DNA from: Cavia porcellus
Taxonomy: Eukaryota; Chordata; Mammalia; Rodentia; Caviidae
Direction: 5' to 3'
Length of the DNA stretch: 64,000 bases
Assembly: GCF_034190915.1 (NCBI RefSeq)
Contig: NW_026947488.1
Span: forward strand, 5,528,501 to 5,592,500
Shown here: piece by piece, positions 33,119 to 44,495 of the stretch
Numbering within the stretch: position 1 is the first letter of the stretch
How the letters are laid out: each line of letters starts with the position of its first letter
The notes under the pieces: model-generated
What the model was told of the DNA's origin: nothing
Databases searched by the model: none
What the model saw: only the letters and a program-made list of their open reading frames with translations
Translations under genes and position numbers: made by a program

Positions 33119-34260
33119 GTCTTTTTCCTTTTTATCGATGCCGGGTATCGAACTCATGACTGCCTCGTTACAAGGCAGACACTTATGCCGCTGAGCTAAA
33201 TCCCCAGCCCCTAAATACAATTTCTTTATTCATTCATCTGTTGGTGGATATATAGGCTGCTTCCAAGATTTAGCTATTACAAGTTGTGCTGGGTGTGCAT
33301 GTATCCTTATAATATGATGTTTTTAACTCAGGAAGATTCCTAGAAAAGGACTAGCTGGGCCCAGTGGAATTTCTATCAGCAGTTTTTTAAGGAATCTCCA
33401 CACTGATTTCCATATTGGTTGTACTAGTTTACATTCCCACCAGCAATGCAGAAAAATTCCTTTTTTTCCAGATCCCTGCCAGCATTATTATTTTATTTCT
33501 TGATCAAAGCTATTCTTTCTGAAGTGGTTGAATCTGGGTTGTTTTAATTTGCAGTTCTTTAATGACCAGTGATGGCAAACATTGTTTCATGTATTTAGTG
33601 ACTGACCATTTGTACTTATTCTGAGAAGTGTCTGTTCATTTCAGATGCCCATTTTTGGATTGGATCTTTTGTATTTGAAGGGGTCTGACTGTTTTAGAGT
33701 TCTCTATAGATGCTAGACGTTCGTCCTCTGTTTGAGGGATAGCTGGCGACTTTTTTCCCATTCTGTATGTTGTCTCTTCACTGGTTTTTTTTCTTTGCTG
33801 CACAGAAGACTGTTAATTTGATATGATCCCATTTGTTGATTCTTGGTGCTATTTCTTGTGCCCTCAAGGTTCTGTTTGGAGCATCCTTGCCTACACCTAT
33901 GTCTTCTAGACAGAGGCCTCTTTTACTTTCCAGCAGGTTAAGTATTTCTGTTTGAATACTTAAATCCTCAATCCATTTTTATTTCAGTTTAATGTATAGC
34001 AAGACATGTGGTTATAGACTCAGTCTTTGATATGTGCACATCCAGCTCCGCCAGCGCCGTGTGTGGAAGAGGCAATCTTCCTCCAGCGCGTGCTTTGGCC
34101 CCTTTATCAAAGATCAAACACTGAAAGCCCCTGGGTGTGTTCCTGTTTCCATAATCCATTGTAATGGGTATATTTTCAAGGTATACTCTTCCAGTAGAAC
34201 ATGTACCCCCGAAACCAGAAATTTTATTCTGACTGTGACTCTTGGACTAATTCTTGGATA
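32770..34260 (-). repeat. L1M 3' half on the minus strand, interrupted by a SINE
   Basis: The plus strand shows antisense L1 blocks in order: 'GTGGCTTATTTCACTTAATATTATG', 'GGCAAAGTAGTACTCCATGG', then after the SINE 'TTATTCATTCATCTGTTGGTGG', 'CTAGTTTACATTCCCACCAGC', 'TTTAATTTGCAGTTCTTTAATGACC', 'TTGTCTCTTCACTGG' and 'GATCCCATTTGTTGATTC'. It is tail-to-tail with the L1 ending at 32535. Confidence 0.92.
33100..33211 (-). repeat. young ID-type SINE inserted in the minus-strand L1
   Basis: On the minus strand it starts GGGGCTGGGGATTTAGCTCA, with A box TAGCTCAGCGG and B box GTTCGATACCC. It shares the tail GATAAAAAGGAAAAAGAC plus A18 with the copy at 5629. It splits the L1 between 'TAGTACTCCATGGTATG' and 'TTTATTCATTCATC'. 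Flanks starting TAAATACA on both sides suggest a target-site duplication of roughly 15 bp, slightly diverged. Confidence 0.95.
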
Positions 34261-34599
34261 CTGACCACCATCAGGCATCATCTCTGGGGTGTGATTTGAA
34301 AGGATCCACATGGGGTGACATACCACCTTCCTTCCATCCTGCCTTCTCAAGACAGCTGTTCAACTGCAAGTATTCCCCACCCCAAAGACACAAGGCTTCA
34401 AACTCTTTGGTGAAGAATTAGGAGAAGAGATCATTTTTTTTCTCCTCTAAAGAACCAGTGGCATCTGGGGCATCTGGGAGATGCTAGAGGCCTAGAAGCT
34501 CTTTGAAAGGAAAACGAAGCCTTCATTACCACTGATAGTTGTTGAATGGAAGAACAACAGATTACCTGAGCTGAGGGGCCTCAGGGGGGCCCTTCCTCA
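34261..34599. other. unique non-coding stretch
   Basis: No feature recognised. Confidence 0.5.
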
Positions 34600-34716
34600 G
34601 CGGCACCCGTCACTTGCTGGTGGTGCAGTTTCTCAGGCCTCACCTTAGACCTGCTGGGCCAGAAGCTCTGAGTATGGGGACCCCCTAACAATCTTCAAAT
34701 TCTTATGTGGGCTGAG
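34600..34716 (-). repeat. MER5-like hAT DNA-transposon relic
   Basis: 'GGGCCAGAAGCTCTGAGTATGGGG' resembles MER5-type 'cagagtttctgattcagtaggtctggggt', and the right end 'GGCTGAGAACCATTG' resembles the hAT terminus 'tttgagaaccactg'. Confidence 0.5.
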
Positions 34717-34754
34717 AACCATTGAACTGGATGCTGGAGACTCAAGAGTAAAAT

Positions 34755-35212
34755 ACAGTGGAGAATAAGATACAGTGGGTTGTAGAGGGCACCCCAAAAA
34801 GCATGTCCCTAGAAATCTGTGATTATGAACTTATTTGGAAAAAGGACCTTTGCAGATATAATTAAACACAGATCCTGAGTTGGGATTATCCTTGTTACCC
34901 AAAGAGCCCTCAACCTCAAGACAAGTTTTATTAAGAGATACCCAAAAGGAAAAATACAGGGAAGGGAGCCTTGCAAAGGCAGGGCAAAGGTTTCACCCCA
35001 TGCAACCACAAGCCTGGGACATGGGGAGCCACCAGAAGCTAGAATAGGCCAGGAAAGGCCCACTGTCCATAGAACTGTCAGAAGGAGGCAGCCGGTAAAT
35101 ACCTTGATTTCCAATTTCTGGCCTCTGATTCTCTGGGAGAGAATACATTTCTGTCATTACAAGCTGTCTGGTTTGTAATTTATTCTAGCAACAATAGGTA
35201 GCTAATACACAA
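34755..35212 (+). repeat. MLT1-type MaLR LTR
   Basis: MLT1 blocks lie in plus order: 'ATGAACTTATTTGGAAAAAGGACCTTTGCAGATATAATTAA', 'CATGGGGAGCCACCAGAAGCTAG', a late 'GAATACATTTCTGTCATTACAAGC', and terminal 'AACAATAGGTAGCTAATACA'. Confidence 0.82.
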
Positions 35213-36099
35213 GACAAATAGAGGCTCCTGTGTTATAGAGCTTACGTTTTAGTAGAGGGAAAGAGGAGAGAGATATCGCCTGTGGGGAGCTAGTCAGACT
35301 GCTTCAAAGCTCAGGAGCATCTAAGGCCACCTGAGGACATGGCTGTGCTTGTCTAGCGCAAGTGCGCAGTGGGAATCAGTTACATAACCAGGACTTGGCA
35401 CAAGTACACTTGCAGGCTCTGGTTACAGCACTATGCAAGAATGTAAATACGAGATAACGGCCCGTAGAAGAATTTTACAATGAGGAAACAGTGGCTTTTG
35501 TGCTCTGCTCTGCTCCATGCTGCCTACTATTGTTGCTGATGTCCTGCACACGTGCATTCTTTAACCTGGGGGCCTCACCCTTGAAAACCTCTCTTGGGCC
35601 CCCTGAATGGGCTGACATTGCCCCTCAGGATTTCAGTGGTTTGGGACCAGTTGGTATTTCCTGCCACCTGGTCTTCCCCAGCTTCGTCAGAGTGAGCATG
35701 TGAGAGGAGCCAGAGAAACAGCAAAAGAGAAATCAGTTGTTTGAAAACCTAATCTCAGAAGTGGCCTCTATCACCTCTGCCATAATCTGTGGGTCCGTTC
35801 ATGTTTACAGGGTGAGGCCCACGCACAGTGGGCCTCCAGTGGCTGGGGCTCCATCAACCGAAGTCTGCAACCCTGGGGGAAAACTTTCGTTTAGGATATG
35901 GCATTTTTAGGATGCTTATATCTAGTCAACTAATCATGGCTGAGCTGAATCAGTGGATGAGGAACAAAGAATGGAAAGAGGAGTAATGGGCTGACACGAT
36001 GATGGGTGGTTCGTAGCTGAACCCTCACTCTGCTAAAATCAGGTAAAAGATCCCTGCCCCTGCACCCCAGAAGTGAACCTCTCTAAAGCAGTGGCCTTC
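35213..36099. other. unique non-coding stretch
   Basis: No gene recognised. A 70-codon frame at 35491-35703 with a hydrophobic start is probably chance. Confidence 0.45.
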
Positions 36100-36420
36100 A
36101 TCTACTTGCCCTGTGACAGACCCTCCCTCCGCTGCCTGCGTGGATCGAGCTCTCGGGAAGGCAAACTCAGAGGTGGCTTTTTGCCCTGCCACGTGGAAAC
36201 ATATGCCTCCAACCCGCTGCGGAAATATATCAGTGTGCTGGCTCCGTAGGGGAACCGCGCTGCCTTGGAGAGCGGAGAGGAGATCATGGAATTCCTGCGG
36301 CCCCGCCATCATCTTCAAGCCAGCAATCGTGAATTATGACAGCGGGATTAGGGGCCCGTGGAAACTTGGAGGTCACCCATGAAGACATCTGAACGTTTGT
36401 TTTCTAGCTCTAGCCTGGGT
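36100..36420. other. candidate conserved non-coding block with retained CpGs
   Basis: Repeat-free sequence with scattered CpGs, TATATC/AAATAT and GGGATTA (PITX/OTX-like core at about 36344-36350) motifs. The identification rests on appearance only. Confidence 0.25.
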
Positions 36421-37398
36421 TTTCGGCTACGTGGTACACTTAATCCAACATGAAGTATTGCACATGAGAGTTTCTCCTTGACCGTGGGCCTCCGCATTCT
36501 CCAGTGGTCTCTGGCACCCAGTAGGCACCTTGCACGATGGCCCTGGGGGTGTGTTGCTAAGCCTTTTTATTTTGCACTCTGTATTTTGCACTCTTTTATT
36601 TTGCTCTTGGGAGTTTGTGCTGGAACGCGAGGGCTGGGGAGTCTGAAGCACGCCCTGGGTCTGTCAGTTAAGCTGTGAGGCAGGCTGCACAGATGGGTTC
36701 CCGGGAGTGGGGGTGGGAGATGATTGGTGTGGGGAGGGTAAGAGCAGGCTTCTCAGATTAGCCCAGCTACCGGGGGTGAAGATACTGAGCTTCAGAGGCA
36801 GCCTCCCAAACTTAAGGCTATTAAGTTATTATGGCTGATCACTTTCAAGGGGCCTCGGCTGGCAGGCTTCCTCTAATTGGCAGTGCTCCTGTGATTTTAT
36901 GGGAATGGGGCCGGGATACCCAGGGAAGGCTGAGATCACTGAAAAAGTAGCCCCGCCTGCGGCCCGGTGGAGGCCAGATGAGTTGAGGTGAATTATTATG
37001 CTGACATCGTGGTAGGCCCATCTGTAATCTCTTACAGTCCTTGTTCCCCTGGGTCCTCGTGTGCAGCTGACCCGGGCTCTTCACGGGCTGCCTCTCTTCA
37101 CAGGGAGGGGGAGGGAGGCCAAGGTGAAGGTCGGGGGGCTGCTGAGGACTGGGAGTCCCCATTGACCTCCCCGACTGAACCCCTCCGCCCTTTCTTGCAA
37201 TCTCTTTGCATCCCAGCGGTGGTGAGGGAGCTGGCAGCTGGTGTGATGGAGCAGCATCCTCGTCAGGGGGGTGGGCTGCCCGCACGCTGGGCAGAGGCAG
37301 AAATGCTGCTGCGCCCACCGCCGGGGGCCCCAGAATTCCCAGGTGGGGAAGCTGCAGAGGCGCTTCATTTGCATACCAACCCTACTGTTTTTATTTAG
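36421..37398. other. unique non-coding stretch
   Basis: No gene recognised. GC-richer DNA around 37050-37360 carries overlapping frames up to 157 codons on both strands without domain content. Confidence 0.45.
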
Positions 37399-37422
37399 GA
37401 TGTGTGTGTGTGTGTGTGTGTG
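37399..37422 (+). repeat. (GT)n microsatellite
   Basis: About eleven uninterrupted TG/GT units. Confidence 0.95.
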
Positions 37423-37444
37423 GACTGCTTTGCAGGTGTCTCCT

Positions 37445-37700
37445 ATTATGAGTTTGGCTGCTACAACAGAAACCTAATATGATACGGACTTAAGCAACAC
37501 AAAAATCCACATCTCTCTCCCACAAAGCTCTTGGGTCACAGGCCAGCTGGCTGCACAGCAACCAGAGACCCCAGGTCTTCTCTATCTCATTCCTTTGAAC
37601 CCCACATTCAGAGCTTCCAATGTAACACACAGAATTACTGCTCCTGCCCCGACCGCTGCCTCTGCATTCCAGCAAGAGGGAAACAACAAAAGGACAATGA
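37445..37700 (-). repeat. probable old LTR/DNA repeat, family unassigned
   Basis: 'TTTGGCTGCTACAACAGAAACCTAATATG' and 'ACTTAAGCAACACAAAAATCCACATCTCTCTCCCACAAAG' resemble the antisense 3' end of an interspersed LTR-type repeat ('..aacagaaacc..ggcttaaacaa..tttatttctctc..'). Family uncertain. Confidence 0.4.
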
Positions 37701-38477
37701 GTGTGTTGATTCTGTGCCTTTGAGAGCACCATTTGGAAATGACTCGCACCGCTTCAGTCCCATTACATGGATCAGAGTCTGCATGACTGTATCTCACTGC
37801 AGAGTTGAGAAGTGTGGTCTTTATTCTGGGCAATCATGCATCCAGGTATAGTTTGTTACTACAGAAGGGAAGTGAGGAGTGAGTCCCACAGAGGAGGAAG
37901 GACAGAGCACCACAGCCTCAGCCTCGCCTCTCCTGGGCACGCCCTCCGGCTGCAGAGACCACTGTCCTTCCTCATCTCTTAGTGTCCAAGGCAGTGTCAG
38001 CGTCCACTTCCTCCAGGCAGACTCTGAAGAGCTGTTCTGGCCACTGGCCGCTGGGATAAGCTGCCTCTGATCCACCTTCTCTCCACCAGGTACTCAGCTA
38101 TTCTGAAGTGTCGCCAGCTGACGCCATGTGTCCTCAGCCAGAGACCCCGTTTACTCCCTAGTGGGTACCAAAGCCGCAACCTCCAGTCCCCATCTGCATC
38201 AGGCAGCACCCACGGTCATGCTCCAGTTGTTGGTACCATGTTGACCAGCAACTAGCCTAGTGACGACAGGACTTCATTCCGCTCTCTTCCCTAGCCCCAG
38301 AGCTTGGCCCCTCTTTTCTACCTCAGTGACTAACTGCTCTGTGAATAGAGATCTTCTGGCATCATCAGAATAATACAGCAATAATAAATAGTAAAGCAAT
38401 AATGGGAATCATTTTCCCTGCTGTTCACTGAGGACTCACGTGAGCTATGCAAATGTCACACAACAGTCATCTCAAAC
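37701..38477. other. unique non-coding stretch
   Basis: No feature recognised. Confidence 0.45.
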
Positions 38478-38692
38478 AGGAATTGGCAGACTTGTTCTGC
38501 AAAGCACGGCATCATAAAGATTCTTGGCTTTGTGAGCCAGGTCTCTGTCACAATCACTCAACTTGGTCACTGCAGCACAAAAACAACCAAAGATGATTTA
38601 TAAATGAGCAAGCAGGGCAGTGTACAAATAAAACTTTATTTACAAAAGTAGGTGCAGGGCAGATGTGGTCATAAGGTTATCATTTGCTAGCT
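38478..38692 (+). repeat. hAT (Charlie-like) DNA-transposon relic
   Basis: It runs in the order of a widespread mammalian hAT repeat: 'GGAATTGGCAGACTTGTTCTGCAAAGCAC', 'GGCTTTGTGAGCCAGGTCTCTGTCACAATCACTCAAC', 'AAATAAAACTTTATTTACAAAAGTAGG'. Related pieces lie at 50895 and 56528. Subfamily not assigned. Confidence 0.75.
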
Positions 38693-40784
38693 CTTTCCTA
38701 AAACAATCAGAAGTCCTCTGCTGGGGCAGAAAAGATCTAGAGGCTTCTTATAGTGCTGGGTTGTGGGCATTTGATAGGAAGAAGAAGAAGAGCCAGTGTC
38801 CAGGCCTGAAGAAGCACCATTTGGGGTGCTGTCCCACCTCAGTCCTCCTCTGTATAGGCGAGGGGCCGGCAGAGCTGTGGTGGTCTCCACATGGTCACCC
38901 TTAGTCGGTGACTCAGGGGGCAGGGTGAACACTGACCTGAGGTCACACTGGGAATCGGGACTCCGCCCCTTTCCCAACCTCAAACTAAATGCACACAGAC
39001 GTGTGAGCTGGATGAGTGGGGTGGGCTGGCTGCAGAGCACTCAAACGGATGCCAAGTGGGGAGCAGCCATGGAGGGGCCTCAGCTCCCCAGACCTGCAGG
39101 CAGACCCCCCACTGGGGACCAGGTACCCTGTTTCTTCCTTTCTCCTCCAGGGGCTCCCAAGCTTGCATTCCAGGGCTCTTTTTTCCAAAGGAGCTCAGCT
39201 CAATGAAGAATGTGGAATACTTGAAATTTCCACTCACACACTCCTGGAAAAAAACACATTAACCTTTAAGCAGGGAATAATGGCTTCATTTTCAAGTGAC
39301 TTTATGGATTAACCCTCAGCAAGCACTTTCTGGAGAAGGAAGATGGTCATGACCAGGGCCCAGTGGATACAAAAGAGGAAGAAAAATAAAAACTGGCAGA
39401 AGTCTCTAGCTGTCTGAATAAAGGCAGGTAAGCATGCCCAGCAGCAGCTACACCACCACCCCTCACCGGTGGCGGCAGGACGCCAGAACTGTCCCGCAGG
39501 AAGAACACGCCCTGTGGAGCAAAGTCAAGGCCGTCTCTCTAGGACCTGCTGCCGGCTGGCGGAACTGAGTGGGCAGCTGCTCTTGGGCAGCAGGACCAGT
39601 CGATGGCTATGGCAAGTCAACCTCCTGGATCAATCTCGCCCTGGGCCGCTCTGTCGACCCCTCACCCCTGAGACATTGAGTCCAAGGGGCGTGCACTGGA
39701 GACAAGCACAGAACCTGGCTCCTTCGGGGCAGTCACAAAGTATTGGCTGCATAAAGGCTCCTAGACATCCTATCTGAAAGAAATCTGTTTAACTTTGTTC
39801 AACATCATTATTTTCATTATTATTCCAGCCACAAGAGCCACCCCTTGCCCTCTCCTTTACAAATGGTGTGGATGACACCGTGAATACTAATCCACAGAAG
39901 ACGCCTTGGAAAATGCAGACCTCAAAACACACCTCCAAGATCATCTGAGCTGCAGAAAGGACCAGAGCTCACTTTTTATCTTCTAATTCATGCCATCATT
40001 TTTCACACATGCACCCATTCCTTCACCCACCGTCACGCATGCATCTGCACAGGTTTCTGAGGCCAGGTGCTGTGAAGGCCCAGGGGCAAACCTGAGCGCC
40101 TCTCTGCTTCTGCCCAGCTTCCAGATGGCAGGGAAGATGGCAACGCTCACACGTTACGGAATACAAAAAGCACCTGTGTAGTGTTCCTGGACATCAAAGA
40201 CCCAATTTCCAAAGATGCTTTTTGAAAATAATTACAGAGGAATTTCAAAAGCCTACCAAAAAGTATCAACGTTTAGGCATCAGAAGCAGCTTGAAAGAGG
40301 GGCTGGGAGGAGGGATGCAGGAAGATGGCAGCAGGTGGGTTTGTCTTGTGAGAACGGCACCCTTGGCCTACCTCTCGGCCCAGGGCAGGCTCACCTCGCA
40401 AGGCCACCTCTTCCTGGCGAGCTTACAGCAGCTGAGCACAAGCCCGCCTGGTGGCCACATCTGCACTCCCTGCTTTTCAAAGGGAGGCTTTGAGCCCCTC
40501 AGCCACACCTTTCTTCTCTGCCGGTTTCTCTCCTGCCTTTTCCAGAAGGTTCTGTGCCTCTGGCCCTTTGCAGGGTGCAGAGCTCCTGCTGCTGCCAACA
40601 GCTGCCTGGTACCATGAAACCAGCCATAGGGTGGCTGTGGCCAGCACAGAGGGAGGCTCTAGTGTGCCCTCAGAGTCCTGGTCTGGCCTCCATGGCCCTC
40701 AGTTCATCTGGAACCCCAGGACCTCCACGGAAAAACACATGGATGGTGCAACCGTTTGAAACTGTTTCTGCAGAACCGGTCTTT
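38693..40784. other. unique non-coding stretch
   Basis: No gene or clear repeat recognised across about 2 kb. Frames up to 136 codons overlap one another on both strands. Confidence 0.45.
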
Positions 40785-41150
40785 ATGAGTTTCCTCTGGG
40801 TGTTGTGATAAGTCTCTGCAAAATTAGTAGTGTCAAATAATACAAATTATTTATCTTACAGTGCTACAATCAAGATGGCAACAGAGCTGTCTTCCTGTGG
40901 CGGCTTTAGGAAACAAATATGCTTCTTGGTTATTTCTAGGTTCTAGACATGGCCTGCTGCCTTTGGCTTGTGGCCCCTGCCTCTGTCTTCAAAGTCAGTA
41001 GTATAGTATCTTCCAGTCACTCTGATTCTGTCCTCCTGCCCTTTACTTATAAGGACCTGTGGTTACAAGGACTCATGCAGATCAACCAGGATAGTCACCC
41101 TTCAAGGTTCTCCACTACATCTGAAAAGTCTTTTGTTGGCTGTTACCTGC
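40785..41150 (-). repeat. MLT1-type MaLR LTR
   Basis: Antisense MLT1 blocks: 'TTCCTCTGGGTGTTGTGATAAG', 'AATTATTTATCTTACAGTGCTACAATCAAGATGGC', 'CTTTACTTATAAGGACCTGTGGTTACAAGG', 'CAGATCAACCAGGATAGTCACCC'. Strongly diverged. Confidence 0.65.
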
Positions 41151-41879
41151 TACCAGTCTATCCCTCAGACCTCTGGACCTGTCTGATGTCCCTGTCCCAC
41201 TATTAAAGATATTAGCCAGGGCCTGGGGGTCTGAGGGCAAAAGTGATGGGAGAATTTGCTCCTGCCTTTCAGGGTACATCAGACTGTCCAGTTCCTCTCA
41301 CCTTGGACACAGTGTTTAATCTACAAACGGGGCTCCTGAGAGCAGCTCCTCGGACACAGAGGCAGTGCCATGATCAGTGGCTAAAGAGTCAACTCTTGCG
41401 CTGAGTGGCTGTGGCTGCCAGGGTTAATTCCCTCCTATGTCGCGTTGGTAGCTGGGGTCCTCTTTTCAGGAGGCCTGTAGAACGTCCCCCGAAATCGCAG
41501 AGGTGAGGGAGGGTTAGGATGGCACCTTGCTGGTCTTTCTGGCACAGCCTGGCGGGTTGGCCCCTTTTTGCCACCCCTGAACCACTGCAGGCACTGGTTC
41601 TTAGCCCCTAACAATCACCACCACATGCATCATTTCCCGGGGTTGCCCCATCGGCCCCCTGCCAAGCACCTCATCAAAGGCTGAATTCTGTTCTCCACTC
41701 AGCCACACCAAGGAGGGTGCTGGGAACACCCCTGTGTCACACAAGCAAGGATCTCCGAGGGATCTAATGACACCGCAGCAAAGCAGCCTGGTTTGGATTT
41801 GAGTGCAAGTTGTTTTTGACTCCTGGGCCTGTTCTGATTTTGTTTGGGTTGGGGGTCAGGGAGGCCATGGGTTTTTTGT
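41151..41879. other. unique non-coding stretch
   Basis: No feature recognised. Confidence 0.45.
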
Positions 41880-41944
41880 GACCCTGAGACCAAATCCAGG
41901 GCCTCGTACATGCTAGAGAAGCACTCTTCCACTGAGGTACACCT
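41880..41944 (-). repeat. ID-type SINE (older)
   Basis: The plus strand reads 'ACCAAATCCAGGGCCTCGTACATGCTAGAGAAGCACTCTTCCACTGAGGTAC', the antisense of the rodent ID consensus. Confidence 0.82.
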
Positions 41945-42324
41945 GTTCTTGAGCCTGTGATTTTAGAGAAAAAAGCAAAACAGGAAAAAGAGTAGAAATA
42001 ATACACAATTTCAAAAAAAATAAATAACAGTGAGAAATCACTAGTTGATAAATTACATATTGTTATCTTAGAAGTAGTTGTTCAAGTTACAAAATCAATG
42101 CATAAAAAATGAACAATCAAACAATGACAGTATAAACTATTGTGTTTGATACCTAACAAAAACTTAGTGGTATGGTTATTACCTTGCAGACTTAAACACA
42201 CATAGAGTTATATCCTTTAGAGCACTCTCCCTTTCTTTATTACAATATCTAGTATACATTTTGGATATTATTACTCTTTAAGTTTTCTATTACTATTTTT
42301 TATTCTAGCGAGACAATATTTACA
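41945..42324. other. AT-rich stretch, no gene
   Basis: Very AT-rich DNA leading into an antisense L1 fragment, possibly part of the same decayed L1. Confidence 0.45.
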
Positions 42325-42470
42325 AATATGAGTCTGATTTATCTCACTTATGAAGATGGTCTCAAGTTGCCTTCATTTATCGATAAAAGCCTCAAGATCA
42401 TCCTGTTTTATAGCTGAGTAAAAGAGTCTGTATTTTTAATGTACATTTGATAGTGAAATCCAAATATTGA
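42325..42470 (-). repeat. L1 3'-end fragment
   Basis: 'TGATTTATCTCACTTATGAAGATGGTCTCAAGTTGCC' and 'TCATCCTGTTTTATAGCTGAGTAAAAGAG' match antisense L1 ('ttatttcacttagcataatgtcctcaagttgc ... tttttatggctgagtaatattcc'). Confidence 0.65.
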
Positions 42471-43816
42471 ATACTGTAATCCCAGTATTATAATCCCTTT
42501 TTAAATCTGCCTCACAGCTCGGGAAGTTGTATTTGTAATCTCATAGAAATGTTATGGGAATTCCAGCAAGTTCGTTTCAATCTGCTACTTCCAAGGCAAC
42601 CCATGGCGAGAGTAAAGATGCTAAGATATATCAAAGTTATGGGCAGCCAAGGGGTCCTAAGTGCAATCCAAGTGAGGGTCTAAGGACAAAGGCTGGACCC
42701 AAGGCCTCTCCCAGAATGTATTAGGAGCTGCTTTGGGTTGTCAGGGAGGACGGTGGGAACCACATGAGGAACGGGAGCTGGTCAGCCAGGTGGGGAGAAA
42801 ACCACCTTTGCAAGACACAAGAAGATACTCAGAAAGACCAGTCTGCGCGACTCCGCTGGGGTAGTGTATGAAAGGACTTAGGGGGCTGTCGCTTCAGTTT
42901 CTGACAGGTCAACTTGGGTACCTTGGGGAGTCATGGCCTTTTATTTTGAGGCTGGTACCCAGCTGACCTTCCTGGAGCTCACTAGTTCTGCCATCCCGCT
43001 GTGTTCAATCATTCTTCAGGGAACACAATGCGAGGAAACAGGAAATTGTCGGTTGGCCTAAAAGATTACATATTAGTACCTCGACTGGCCTTATTTGTAT
43101 TGTTTAGAGCCAATTGAAGACAGAAGGAAAAGGCACAGCCTGCTCGGTACATATCAGTACACGGAAATAAGCCTCAGTTTAACGAATGCTGCAGTGGTGG
43201 GTCTGTATTTCAGGAGAGGTGCCACATCAACCCAGCATAGCGACCACGGCTGTCTGCCACAGTGTCCTCCATTCATTCCTTGGCTCCACTCCTATTTACT
43301 GAATACTTATTCTGCATGGCCTGGGGGCCTACATTAGACACCCGCTTCTAGAGGGGCTGAGAGAAGAGGGGGCGACAACAATCCCCAGAGAGGGTTCACT
43401 CAGTGCCAGGCCTGGTGATCCCACGTGCAAAGACTTCCATCCATTTCCCGGACGACAGTTGGGATCTCAGCATCCCAGCATGGAGCTCCAGGCGAGCTCG
43501 GCCCCTGCGAGAACAGGGAAGCAGGAGAGCTGTATTGTACCCCAGCCTTGAGTGCTCTGCTCGTCCCCCACTGACGCCAGCCTGTGGCCCAAAGACCCAA
43601 GCAGCTCTGCAAGCCATGTCTGCTGCTCTCTGCTTGAAGCCACATAAATACCACAGCCGCCAAAGACCAATTGATTGTGGTCTTAGCCCTTTGCCTAGCA
43701 ACCTGGGCAAACATGCTCTCTAGTGGCCTGTGTTTATTCTCTGGCTGCCCCAACAAACTCTCTCCTGTGTCTCAAGGTCTCGACTGCCATCTTTTTATTA
43801 AAAGCAGAAAAAGAAC
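42471..43816. other. unique non-coding stretch
   Basis: No gene recognised. A MIR/L2-like piece ('CCTATTTACTGAATACTTATTCTGCATGGCCTGGGG') may lie at 43275-43345. Confidence 0.4.
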
Positions 43817-43843
43817 AGCAAGAAGAAGAAGAAGAAGAAGAAA
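43817..43843 (+). repeat. (GAA)n trinucleotide repeat
   Basis: About nine AGA/GAA units. Confidence 0.92.
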
Positions 43844-44244
43844 TCACCCTTCTCTCCCCCAGGCTCTCCAGGCTTGGAGTCTTCGCCCTGTATTTCTGCT
43901 ATGAGACACATCCGAGCCTCTTTGTGTTGTTCACCAGGGAGAGCCCAATAGATGCAGGGGTTTTTCCAGGACCCCGTGGCCCTTTACCCTCCATGCATTC
44001 ATCCAGGACTTCCTTCCATGTGCTGGGCTGGAGTCTGACAGCTGCTAGACATCAGACGCGTGATGCAAACCAAGAAGACAGAATCCCTGGCTGCGTGGTG
44101 TCTTAAGCAAGGAAAGATACGTGGCTGCCGGTACTATGGTCCCTCAAATGCCCCAAAACAAGCACAGGTAGATCCAAGTGCTCAGAGCCGAGCCCCATAC
44201 CTCACTCAGCGTATGCTTTGTCAGGCCTCGAGAGCCTCCTGAGT

Positions 44245-44495
44245 ATCCTGATCCCGTTTCCTGAACTCCTGGTAATCCTGGAGCATTTAGGGATCGTGCC
44301 TGGGGGAAGTTCAAAGAGGTTCAGTAACTTGCCCTAAAGCAGTGGTGGCAAACCTGCGGCACACGTCATGTCAGGCCGTTTGTACCATCGAAAGCTCCAT
44401 AAGGTTCACCATCACTGTCTAGGCTGTCCAGCTAGTTAGCAGTAACGCGGGGCCTCCTAATTGTAGAAGTCCGTGGTCTAAACCACTCAGTGCAT
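44245..44495 (+). repeat. MIR element split by a small hAT-like insertion
   Basis: The left part 'AAGAGGTTCAGTAACTTGCCC' corresponds to MIR 'agaggttaagtaacttgccc'. The right part, resuming at 44418 with 'GGCTGTCCAGCTAGTTAGCAG', corresponds to 'ggtcacacagctagtaagtgg'. It ends near 'TGGTCTAAACCACTCAGTGCATGG'. Confidence 0.8.
44340..44417. mobile_element. 78-bp hAT-like miniature transposon inside a MIR
   Basis: Terminal inverted repeats CAGTGGTGGCAAACCT (44340-44355) and AGGTTCACCATCACTG (44402-44417) match at 13 of 16 positions and start with the hAT-typical CAGTG. The element interrupts a MIR exactly between consecutive consensus parts. The 8-bp target duplication is not clear (CCCTAAAG left, TCTAGGCT right), so it is probably decayed. 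Too short to code for transposase. Confidence 0.75.

Noticed and set aside
35491..35703. 70-codon frame with a hydrophobic, signal-peptide-like start
   Set aside because: Short, no conserved core, no neighbouring exons; hydrophobic starts arise easily from pyrimidine-rich DNA.
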